Position numbers and translations under genes: made by a program
In this document: positions 55,430 through 62,357 of the stretch, one piece after another
How positions within the stretch are numbered: position 1 is the stretch's first letter
Layout of the letters: each line of letters opens with the position of its first letter
Assembly: GCA_947305005.1 (NCBI GenBank)
Contig: CAMZCM010000001.1
Coordinates: forward strand, 216,724 to 280,723
Source of the DNA: an uncultured Prevotellaceae bacterium
Lineage (GTDB): Bacteria > Bacteroidota > Bacteroidia > Bacteroidales > Bacteroidaceae
Direction: 5' to 3'
DNA length: 64,000 nt
Notes under the pieces: generated by a model
Seen by the model: only the letters and a program-made list of their open reading frames with translations
What the model was told of the DNA's origin: nothing
The model's database searches: none

Positions 55430-56782
55430 TTATTTCTCAAACAGTTTGTTGAATTGTTCCAGCGTGACACTCTTCTTTGTGAGCTTCACGACATCTTTGA
55501 GGGCTGCGCCCAGCTTCTCCTCGACGCAACGGGCTACGAGACCTTCCACTTGCTCTTTTTTCTTGAGTTGCTCCGTGGCGTAGTTGGTGATGATTTCATC
55601 GGGTACATTACCCATGCCATACTGTGCAAACTGCATACGGGTCTGGCGCTTAGCGGTTTCGAGGATGTCGTCCTGCTCCACCTTAATGCCAGTCTGGTCA
55701 GCCAGCTGCTCTTTGATGAGATGCCATTCCAACTCCTTGATGCTACCAGCGTAGTTTTGCTCTACGTACTCTTCGCCCTTGTCGGGGTTGTTGGCACGCA
55801 TAATGCGCTTGAGCAGTTCATCGGGCCATTCGAGGTCACCGATACGCTTCTCCAGATACTGACGAACGTCAATCATGAAGCGCAGCTGTGAGTCCTCAGC
55901 GAACTGATCTTCAAGCTGCTTCTTAACAGCAGTGCGGAATTCCTCTTCGCTCTTGATCTTACCCTCGCCGAACACGTTGTCGAACAGCTCTTGGTTCAGC
56001 TCAGACGGTACATAGCGGGTGATCTCAGTAATCTGGTAGCTGAAGTCGCCGCGTACGTTCTCAGCTTCTTCCTTAGTGATACCGAGGAGACTGGAGAGCT
56101 CAATGGCGCTGTTATCGTATGCCTTAGCGGGGTTGAAGGTGATAACGGTATTCACGCCGATACCCTCGAACTTCTTCTTCTCGTCATCGTTCTTGAAGTA
56201 GCCGGGCAGGATGACTGCGTCTTCTTTCTGGATGCCGCCTTCCTTGACATTACCTTTCTTGTCGAGCTCAGCGATGTGACCCTTTGTCATGTCACCATCC
56301 TGGAAGCTATCCACCTTGTCATAGTGGCCGCCGCGCTGTGCGTAAGCCTTCACCTGACCATCAACCATCTCATCGGTGACCTTGATGGTATAGAAAGGAA
56401 CTTTGTCTGCATCGGTCAGCTTGGCGTCGAACTGGGGAGCCAGGGCGATGTCGAAGATGAAGTCCAGCTTCTCGGCCTCGAAGTCGATAGCCTGCTGCTT
56501 CTCGCTGGCAAGGGGATCTCCCAGCATGTCAATCTTCTCCTCGCGCAGATAGCCATAGAGCTTCTCGCTCAATAACTTCTGTACCTCTTCAGCTGTGATT
56601 TCACTGCCAAAACGCTTCTTCATCAGGCTCATGGGAACCTGTCCAGGACGGAAGCCAGGGAGAGCGGCTTTTTTTCTATAGTCCTTGAGCGCTTTGTCAA
56701 CGCGCTCCTGGTAATCAGCTTTCTCAAAAGAAATGGTCAGCTCAGCTGCCACATTGGATGTCTTAGTGAATTGAATGTTCAT
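55430..56782 (-). CDS. tig: Trigger factor
   Basis: A ribosome-associated chaperone with peptidyl-prolyl isomerase fold. Residues 1-110 form the ribosome-binding domain with the signature GFRPGQVPMSLMKKRFG. The middle FKBP-like domain is degenerate (GGIQKEDAVILPGYFKND), as usual in Bacteroidota. The C-terminal helical cradle runs from about residue 270 to the end. 450 residues is normal. The spacing is 29 bp from lptB and 2 bp to clpP; no promoter box precedes tig, so it depends on the lptB transcript. Confidence 0.97.
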   Translation of the reverse strand: MNIQFTKTSNVAAELTISFEKADYQERVDKALKDYRKKAALPGFRPGQVPMSLMKKRFGSEITAEEVQKLLSEKLYGYLREEKIDMLGDPLASEKQQAIDFEAEKLDFIFDIALAPQFDAKLTDADKVPFYTIKVTDEMVDGQVKAYAQRGGHYDKVDSFQDGDMTKGHIAELDKKGNVKEGGIQKEDAVILPGYFKNDDEKKKFEGIGVNTVITFNPAKAYDNSAIELSSLLGITKEEAENVRGDFSYQITEITRYVPSELNQELFDNVFGEGKIKSEEEFRTAVKKQLEDQFAEDSQLRFMIDVRQYLEKRIGDLEWPDELLKRIMRANNPDKGEEYVEQNYAGSIKELEWHLIKEQLADQTGIKVEQDDILETAKRQTRMQFAQYGMGNVPDEIITNYATEQLKKKEQVEGLVARCVEEKLGAALKDVVKLTKKSVTLEQFNKLFEK

Positions 56783-56811
56783 TGATGATTATTTATGATG
56801 ATTGTTATTGC

Positions 56812-57675
56812 TTAGAGTTGTTGTTCGCGTTCGCGTTCCATTGACTCAAAGTCTTTCGGGCGTAGTACGAAACTATTGGTAAGGTATTTGGCTTTTACAG
56901 TCTCATTGGTGGCCAGCTCTTCCGGCGTACCTTTGAAACGAATGCGACCTTCGAAGAGCATGTAGGCGCGGTCGGTGATGCAGAGTGTCTCCTCCACGTT
57001 GTGGTCGGTGATGAGCACACCGATATTCATTCGTTTGAGCTTCCATACAATCAGCTGGATATCCTCGACGGCGATGGGGTCAACGCCGGCAAAGGGCTCG
57101 TCGAGCATCACGAACTTCGGGTCAATGGCCAGACAACGGGCAATCTCTGTACGTCGGCGTTCTCCGCCGCTGAGTCGGTCGCCCAGGTTTTTACGCACTT
57201 TTTGCAGACGGAACTCGCGGATGAGGCTTTCTAACTTATTTCGTTTGTATTCGTCGGTGCAGTCGGTACGCAATTCCAGCACACTGGCGATGTTGTCTTC
57301 AACGGACATCTTGCGGAAGATGCTGGCTTCCTGTGCCAGATAACCGATACCTTTCTTGGCGCGTTTATATACGGGCAGATCCGTAACTTCTTCATCGCCG
57401 ATGAACACACGTCCTTCGTTGGGAATCACCAGACCTGTAGTCATGTAAAATGATGTAGTCTTTCCGGCACCATTGGGTCCCAACAGCCCTACAATTTCGC
57501 CTTGGTCAACATGGAAGTTCACGTCGTCTGCGACCGTGCGTTTGCCGTAAATCTTCTTCAGATGCTCAGCGCATAGGCGTAGCGGCTCCGTTTGATGCGG
57601 GGCCACATAAGAAGGCAGCGAAGGGTCGTTCGCAGCATTGTCTAAACTCCCTTTTTGAAGGGTATCTTCTGCCAT
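56812..57675 (-). CDS. lptB: LPS export ABC transporter ATP-binding protein LptB
   Basis: The ATPase that powers LPS extraction from the inner membrane with LptFG. Motifs: [15 protein letters not shown] (Walker A), [17 protein letters not shown] (Q-loop), [16 protein letters not shown] (signature), [16 protein letters not shown] (Walker B) and [10 protein letters not shown] (H-loop). The true start is ATG 57675 (M-A-E-D-T-L-Q-K-G), 18 bp from the -7 box at 57701-57694; an in-frame ATG at 57912 lies beyond the promoter and in the divergent mlaE gene. An N-terminal extension of about 35 residues precedes the canonical ATPase start. It heads the tig-clpP-clpX operon. Confidence 0.95.
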   Translation of the reverse strand: MAEDTLQKGSLDNAANDPSLPSYVAPHQTEPLRLCAEHLKKIYGKRTVADDVNFHVDQGEIVGLLGPNGAGKTTSFYMTTGLVIPNEGRVFIGDEEVTDLPVYKRAKKGIGYLAQEASIFRKMSVEDNIASVLELRTDCTDEYKRNKLESLIREFRLQKVRKNLGDRLSGGERRRTEIARCLAIDPKFVMLDEPFAGVDPIAVEDIQLIVWKLKRMNIGVLITDHNVEETLCITDRAYMLFEGRIRFKGTPEELATNETVKAKYLTNSFVLRPKDFESMEREREQQL

Positions 57676-57693
57676 AGGTCTAAAATGAGGGTG

Positions 57694-57701
57694 CAAAGGT
57701 A
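57694..57701 (-). promoter_or_regulatory. Promoter -7 box of lptB
   Basis: TACCTTTG on the minus strand; divergent from the mlaE box 75 bp away. The 118-bp gap between lptB and mlaE holds both promoters. Confidence 0.65.
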
Positions 57702-57776
57702 CATATTTATTGTCAATTTTCACCACCTGCGGCAAAAAAACTGTTGATTTACACAATGTTTTTAGTCTTTTTTGAC

Positions 57777-57784
57777 TACTTTTG
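57777..57784 (+). promoter_or_regulatory. Promoter -7 box of mlaE
   Basis: TACTTTTG followed by CGG; the mlaE ATG at 57793 is only 9 bp from the box. The leader would be a few nucleotides at most. It also shows that the TTG at 57772 is not a start. Confidence 0.65.
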
Positions 57785-57792
57785 CGGCCGTT

Positions 57793-58539
57793 ATGAAGTT
57801 TCTGATCACTCCTATCAAGACTTTTGGCCGCTATCTTCAGTTGATGGCGAAGGTCTTTAGTCGTCCCGAACGTTTCCGTATGTTCTTCAAACAATACATC
57901 ACGGAAATGCAAAAACTCGGTGTTGACAGCATCGGCATTGTCCTGATGATTTCATTCTTCATCGGAGCCGTGATTTGTATTCAGATGAAGGTGAATATCC
58001 AGAGCCCGTGGATGCCTCGTTTCACGACGGGTTACACCACTCGTGAGATTCTGCTCCTTGAGTTCTCATCCAGCATTATGTGTCTTATTCTTGCCGGCAA
58101 GGTGGGTTCCAATATCGCCTCTGAGATTGGCACGATGCGTGTCACTCAGCAGATTGATGCATTGGATATTATGGGGGTTAACTCTGCCTCGTTTCTCATC
58201 CTGCCTAAGATTGCGGGGTTGGTGACCATGATTCCCATCCTTGTCACCTTTTCTATGGTGGCTGGATTTGGTGGTGCTTATGCCATCAGTTTGGCCGGCA
58301 TTCTGACGCCGGAGGATTTGACTTACGGTCTGCAGCACTCATTCAATCAGTGGTTCGTGTGGATGTCCTTTATTAAATCGTTTTTCTTCGCTTATATCAT
58401 CGCCTCGGTGTCAGCTTTCTACGGCTACACGGTGGAAGGAGGTTCCGTAGAGGTCGGTAAGGCTTCCACGGACAGCGTCGTCCATTGTTCCATGCTGATT
58501 CTTTTTGCCGACATCTTCTTGACCCAGATACTCTCATGA
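57793..58539 (+). CDS. mlaE: ABC transporter permease MlaE (phospholipid transport)
   Basis: The permease of the Mla/Mkl-type lipid transport system in the inner membrane. 248 residues with the MlaE fold: the amphipathic start [31 protein letters not shown], the coupling-helix segment [29 protein letters not shown], then [21 protein letters not shown] and [29 protein letters not shown]. The start ATG at 57793 (M-K-F-L-I) is preferred. It overlaps mlaF by 4 bp (ATGA). No MlaD, MlaB or MlaC gene follows, so the remaining components must be elsewhere. Confidence 0.95.
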   Translation: MKFLITPIKTFGRYLQLMAKVFSRPERFRMFFKQYITEMQKLGVDSIGIVLMISFFIGAVICIQMKVNIQSPWMPRFTTGYTTREILLLEFSSSIMCLILAGKVGSNIASEIGTMRVTQQIDALDIMGVNSASFLILPKIAGLVTMIPILVTFSMVAGFGGAYAISLAGILTPEDLTYGLQHSFNQWFVWMSFIKSFFFAYIIASVSAFYGYTVEGGSVEVGKASTDSVVHCSMLILFADIFLTQILS

Positions 58540-59291
58540 TAGAAATACAGTCTCTCTATAAATCCTTCGAGGACCGAGAAGTTCTCAAAGATATCAATAC
58601 CATTTTCAAGGAAGGTCAGACCAACCTGATTATCGGTCAGTCCGGCTCGGGAAAGACGGTGCTGATGAAATGTATCGTGGGCTTGTTTGAACCGAATCAG
58701 GGCAAGATCCTTTATGACGGACGTGACTTCGTGGCGATGAACAAGAAGGAGAAGGCTTTGCTTCGCCGCGAGATGGGAATGATTTTCCAGTCTGCCGCCC
58801 TCTTCGACAGTATGACGGTCCTTGAGAATGTGATGTTCCCGTTGGACATGTTTTCATCCATGAACCTCGTCGATCGTAAACGTCGTGCACAGCAATGTCT
58901 GGATCGTGTGAACCTCATTGATGCACAGGAGAAGTTCCCCAATGAGCTGTCGGGCGGTATGCAGAAACGTGTTGCCATAGCACGTGCCATCGCTCTGAAT
59001 CCTAAGTATTTGTTCTGCGATGAACCGAACAGCGGCCTCGACCCGAAGACCTCCCTTGTCATTGATGCCCTCATCCACGATATCACTGTGGAGTTCAACA
59101 TGACCACCATCATGAACACCCACGATATGAACTCCGTGATGGGTATTGGTGACAGCATTATTTTCATTAAGGAAGGACATCAGGAATGGACAGGTGACAA
59201 GACGCAGGTCGCCACCTCTGACAATCAAGCCCTCACCGACTTCATCTTCGCCTCCAACCTCTTGAAGAAAGCGCGTCAAGCGTTTGTGTAA
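58536..59291 (+). CDS. mlaF: ABC transporter ATP-binding protein MlaF
   Basis: The ATPase partner of MlaE. The 251-residue protein starts at ATG 58536 ([11 protein letters not shown]), inside the last codon of mlaE. Motifs: IGQSGSGKTVLMK (Walker A), FQSAALFDSMTVLENV (Q-loop), LSGGMQKRVAIARAI (signature), YLFCDEPNSGLDPKTS (Walker B) and NTHDMNSVMGIGD (H-loop). The N-terminal 17 residues of the longest ORF come from mlaE sequence and are not real. Confidence 0.95.
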   Translation: MIEIQSLYKSFEDREVLKDINTIFKEGQTNLIIGQSGSGKTVLMKCIVGLFEPNQGKILYDGRDFVAMNKKEKALLRREMGMIFQSAALFDSMTVLENVMFPLDMFSSMNLVDRKRRAQQCLDRVNLIDAQEKFPNELSGGMQKRVAIARAIALNPKYLFCDEPNSGLDPKTSLVIDALIHDITVEFNMTTIMNTHDMNSVMGIGDSIIFIKEGHQEWTGDKTQVATSDNQALTDFIFASNLLKKARQAFV

Positions 59292-59305
59292 ACTCAGATG
59301 CAAGT

Positions 59306-61270
59306 ATGATTTCCGTAGAACATCTTTCCGTTGAATTCAGTGCCCGTCCGTTGTTCACGGACGTAAGTTTTGTCGTGAATGATCGCGACCGCATTGCGCT
59401 GACGGGCAAGAACGGTGCGGGGAAATCTACACTCCTGAAAATCATAGCTGGACAGCAGGCGCCCACAGAGGGTGTCGTGGCTGTTCCGCGCGATACGTCA
59501 GTTGGCTATCTTCCTCAGGTGATGGAGCTGGCTAACGAACGTACGGTGATGGAGGAGACGTTGCTGGCTTTTGACCATATTCGCGACCTGCAAGCCGACA
59601 TCAATCGCATGAATGCAGAGATGGCTGAGCGTACCGACTATGAGAGTGAGGACTATCTCGCGCTGGTGGATCGCTACACACGTGCTGAAGAGCACTTCCA
59701 GATGATGGGTGGCCTGAACTTCCACGCAGAGGTGGAGCGAACGCTCCTTGGCCTCGGCTTTGAACGTTCTGAATTTGACCGTCCTACTGGCGAGTTGAGT
59801 GGTGGCTGGCGTATGCGTATTGAATTGGCGAAACTGTTGCTTCGTCAGCCCGATGTGCTGTTGCTTGACGAGCCTACCAACCACCTCGACATCGAGAGCA
59901 TCCAGTGGCTGGAACAGTATCTCGTGCAGCGAGCTGGCGCCGTGGTGTTAGTGTCACATGATCGCGCGTTCATTAATAATATAACAAACCGAACACTGGA
60001 AATCTCCTGTGGACGTATTTGGGACTACAAGGTCAAGTACGACGAGTATGTGCAGCTGCGGGCTGAGCGACGCGAACAGCAGTTGCGCGCCTACGAGAAC
60101 CAGCAGAAGGAGATTGCCGACCTCAAGGATTTCATTGAGCGCTTCCGCTATAAGCCTACCAAGGCGGTGCAGGTACAGGAGCGCATCAAACAGCTGAACC
60201 GCATCGTGCCCATCGAAGTGGATGAGGTTGATAACAGCGCCCTTCACCTGAAATTTCCACCTTGCCAGCGCTCAGGCGACTTCCCCTTGATTGTGGAAGA
60301 CCTGCGGAAAGCGTATGGAGAGAAGGAAGTCATCGCCCAAGTGAACCTCACTATTCGTCGTGGTGAGAAGGTGGCATTCGTGGGGCGCAACGGCGAGGGC
60401 AAATCCACGCTCGTGAAATGTATCCTTGGCGAGATACCCTTCGAGGGTAATCTGAAAGTGGGACATAATGCTCAGATCGGTTACTTCGCCCAGAACCAGG
60501 CGCAGCTCCTTGACCCAGAGCTCACGGTCTTCGACACCATTGACCGTGTAGCGCGTGGCGATGTCCGTATGCGCATCCGCGATATCCTCGGAGCCTTCAT
60601 GTTCGGCGGCGAAGCTTCGGACAAGAAGGTGAAAGTGCTGTCGGGTGGAGAACGCTCGCGTCTGGCAATGATCAAGCTCCTCTTGGAGCCCGTTAACTTC
60701 CTTATCCTCGATGAACCCACCAATCACCTTGACATGAAATCCAAGGATGTGCTGAAGGAGGCCATTGCTGCCTTTGATGGAACCGTCATCGTGGTCAGTC
60801 ATGACCGTCAGTTCCTCGACGGCCTGGTAGAGCGTGTCTATAGCTTCGGCGGCGGGCGTGTTCGTGAGCATATCGGAGGCATCTATGATTGGTTAAAGGA
60901 CTCTCCCCCCGCCCTCCCTTGTAGGGAGGGAGCAAATACCGCTGCTAATGGGAACCAAAGCCACTCTGGAAGTGTGACTGCTCCCTCCCTACAAGGGAGG
61001 GCGGGGGGAGAGTCTTCCTATTCCTCCTGGGAAGCCCAGAAGGCTGCCGCCCGCCAGCGCAAGAAACTGGAAAAAGCGGTCAGCGAGGCTGAGGAAAAGG
61101 TGGCGCAACTCGAGGCTGCCGTTCATCTTCTCGAAGACCAGCTTGCTACCCCCGAGGGTTCTTCCGATACCGCTCTCTATGAGAAATATGCTCGCTTCAA
61201 ACAACAACTCGAGGCTGCTGAGGAGGAATGGATGACCGCCTCCGAAGCCCTTGCCGATACAACATTTTGA
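59306..61270 (+). CDS. ABC-F family ATPase carrying an in-frame palindromic element
   Basis: A soluble duplicated ABC protein acting at the ribosome (translation or antibiotic protection). Two ATPase cassettes are complete: LTGKNGAGKSTLLKI with LSGGWRMRIELAKLLL and LLLDEPTNHLD in the first (residues 1-235), and FVGRNGEGKSTLVK with LSGGERSRLAMIKLLL and LILDEPTNHLD in the second (about 320-530). The inter-domain linker is the long helical arm at 240-300. Between cassette 2 and the C-terminal coiled coil (about 572-640) lies a perfect 36-bp inverted repeat element (60899-61014), read as D-S-P-P-A-L-P-C-R-E-G-A ... A-P-S-L-Q-G-R-A-G-G-E-S with no frameshift or stop. The 654-residue length is close to normal for the group. 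Confidence 0.92.
   Translation: MISVEHLSVEFSARPLFTDVSFVVNDRDRIALTGKNGAGKSTLLKIIAGQQAPTEGVVAVPRDTSVGYLPQVMELANERTVMEETLLAFDHIRDLQADINRMNAEMAERTDYESEDYLALVDRYTRAEEHFQMMGGLNFHAEVERTLLGLGFERSEFDRPTGELSGGWRMRIELAKLLLRQPDVLLLDEPTNHLDIESIQWLEQYLVQRAGAVVLVSHDRAFINNITNRTLEISCGRIWDYKVKYDEYVQLRAERREQQLRAYENQQKEIADLKDFIERFRYKPTKAVQVQERIKQLNRIVPIEVDEVDNSALHLKFPPCQRSGDFPLIVEDLRKAYGEKEVIAQVNLTIRRGEKVAFVGRNGEGKSTLVKCILGEIPFEGNLKVGHNAQIGYFAQNQAQLLDPELTVFDTIDRVARGDVRMRIRDILGAFMFGGEASDKKVKVLSGGERSRLAMIKLLLEPVNFLILDEPTNHLDMKSKDVLKEAIAAFDGTVIVVSHDRQFLDGLVERVYSFGGGRVREHIGGIYDWLKDSPPALPCREGANTAANGNQSHSGSVTAPSLQGRAGGESSYSSWEAQKAAARQRKKLEKAVSEAEEKVAQLEAAVHLLEDQLATPEGSSDTALYEKYARFKQQLEAAEEEWMTASEALADTTF
60899..61014. 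repeat. 116-bp palindromic element with perfect 36-bp terminal inverted repeats, in frame in the ABC-F gene
   Basis: The arms 60899-60934 and 60979-61014 are exact reverse complements over 36 bp. Each arm also folds on itself (CCCTCCCT/AGGGAGGG). A 44-bp centre separates them. The reading frame is open through the whole element. The first 20 bp of a second copy lie at 63960-64000 in the U32 gene, in the same frame. Confidence 0.85.
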
Positions 61271-61291
61271 CTTAAAAAACATCTTACATAA

Positions 61292-62239
61292 ATGCCTTTA
61301 ACCCTTCCTGACAGGCTTCCTGCCATCTCCCTTCTTGAGAAAGAAAACATCTTCGTGATGGACACTTCACGCGCCTCCACGCAGGACATCCGTCCCTTGC
61401 GTATCGTGGTGCTGAACCTGATGCCGATCAAGATTACTACTGAGACCGACCTCGTGCGTGTGCTCTCCAATACGCCCTTGCAGCTCGACCTCACGTTCAT
61501 GAAGATCAAGAGTCACACCTCTAAGAACACGCCCATCGAGCACATGAAAGCGTTCTATAAGGACTTCGAACTCCTCCGCTCTCAGAAGTTTGACGGCATG
61601 ATCATCACAGGTGCTCCTGTTGAGCACCTTGAGTTCGACGATGTGACTTACTGGGATGAGATGACAGACATCTTTGACTGGGCTCGCACACATGTCACCT
61701 CTACGCTGTATATCTGTTGGGCTGCACAAGCAGGTCTTTATTATCATTATGGTGTGCCCAAGTACCCACTGCCTGCCAAGATGTTCGGTATCTTCCCGCA
61801 GACACCCTTGCTGCCCAGCCTTCCCATTTTTCGCGGCTTCGACGATGTCTTCCAGATGCCGCACAGCCGCCACACGGAGATCCGTCGCGAGGACATCGAA
61901 GCAGTTACACTTCCCGAGGGCTCTCCCGAGGGTGTCCACCCCCTCACCATCATCGCTGAAAGCGAGGAGTCAGGCGTCAGCATCGTGATGGCGCGTGGTG
62001 GACGTGAATTCTTCATCACGGGTCATGCCGAGTACTCCCCGCTGACCCTCGACACCGAGTATCGTCGCGACCTCGGCAAGGGCCTCCCCATCGACAAGCC
62101 TCGCCATTATTATCGCAACGATGACCCCGACCAAGGACCGCTTGTCAGCTGGCGTGCTCACGCCAACCTGCTCTTCACCAATTGGCTCAACTACTACGTC
62201 TATCAGGAGACTCCTTACGATATCGAAGATATTCACTAA
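61292..62239 (+). CDS. metA: Homoserine O-acyltransferase MetA (MetAS)
   Basis: Acylates homoserine (acetyl- or succinyl-CoA) in methionine synthesis. The 315-residue protein has the family signatures PLRIVVLNLMPIKI with the Lys near residue 46, TGAPVEHLEFDDVTYW, LYICWAAQAGLYYHYGV (nucleophilic Cys near 142), PRHTEIRREDI-like SRHTEIRREDIE, and FFITGHAEYSPLTLDTEY (catalytic His/Glu). Between REDIE and the next strand lies an extra stretch L-P-E-G-S-P-E-G encoded by a 30-bp repeat module (61904-61933), almost identical to one in the U32 gene. Relatives normally have a shorter loop here. Confidence 0.95.
   Translation: MPLTLPDRLPAISLLEKENIFVMDTSRASTQDIRPLRIVVLNLMPIKITTETDLVRVLSNTPLQLDLTFMKIKSHTSKNTPIEHMKAFYKDFELLRSQKFDGMIITGAPVEHLEFDDVTYWDEMTDIFDWARTHVTSTLYICWAAQAGLYYHYGVPKYPLPAKMFGIFPQTPLLPSLPIFRGFDDVFQMPHSRHTEIRREDIEAVTLPEGSPEGVHPLTIIAESEESGVSIVMARGGREFFITGHAEYSPLTLDTEYRRDLGKGLPIDKPRHYYRNDDPDQGPLVSWRAHANLLFTNWLNYYVYQETPYDIEDIH
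61904..61933. repeat. 30-bp VTxPxGSPxG module in metA
   Basis: It matches 27 of 30 bases of 63039-63068 in the U32 gene and about 24 of 30 in mrp (40888-40917). All three copies are read in the same frame: V-T-L-P-E-G-S-P-E-G here, V-T-V-P-E-G-S-P-E-G in U32 and V-T-V-P-D-G-S-P-S-G in mrp. Confidence 0.75.
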
Positions 62240-62240
62240 A

Positions 62241-62357
62241 AATAATGAAAAGTGAAAAGTGAAAAATTCATTTTTCTTGTGCAGGCTGTAGGAATAGCTC
62301 ATTGCTTGAGGAAATCTTTATTTTTCATTCTTTCACTTTTCACTTTTCACTTAATTC
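62241..62357. repeat. Inverted AAAGTGA / TTTTCAC heptamers between metA and the U32 gene
   Basis: GTGAAAA words at 62247-62263 are inverted relative to TTTTCAC words at 62325-62351. The latter end 6 bp before the U32 ATG. The pair could form a long hairpin of about 20 bp; the space between holds no ORF. This is the whole intergenic gap. Confidence 0.65.

Noticed and set aside
57676..57912. 79-residue N-terminal extension of LptB
   Set aside because: It would cross the lptB promoter box and the divergent mlaE start; the ATG at 57675 gives the family's normal domain start.
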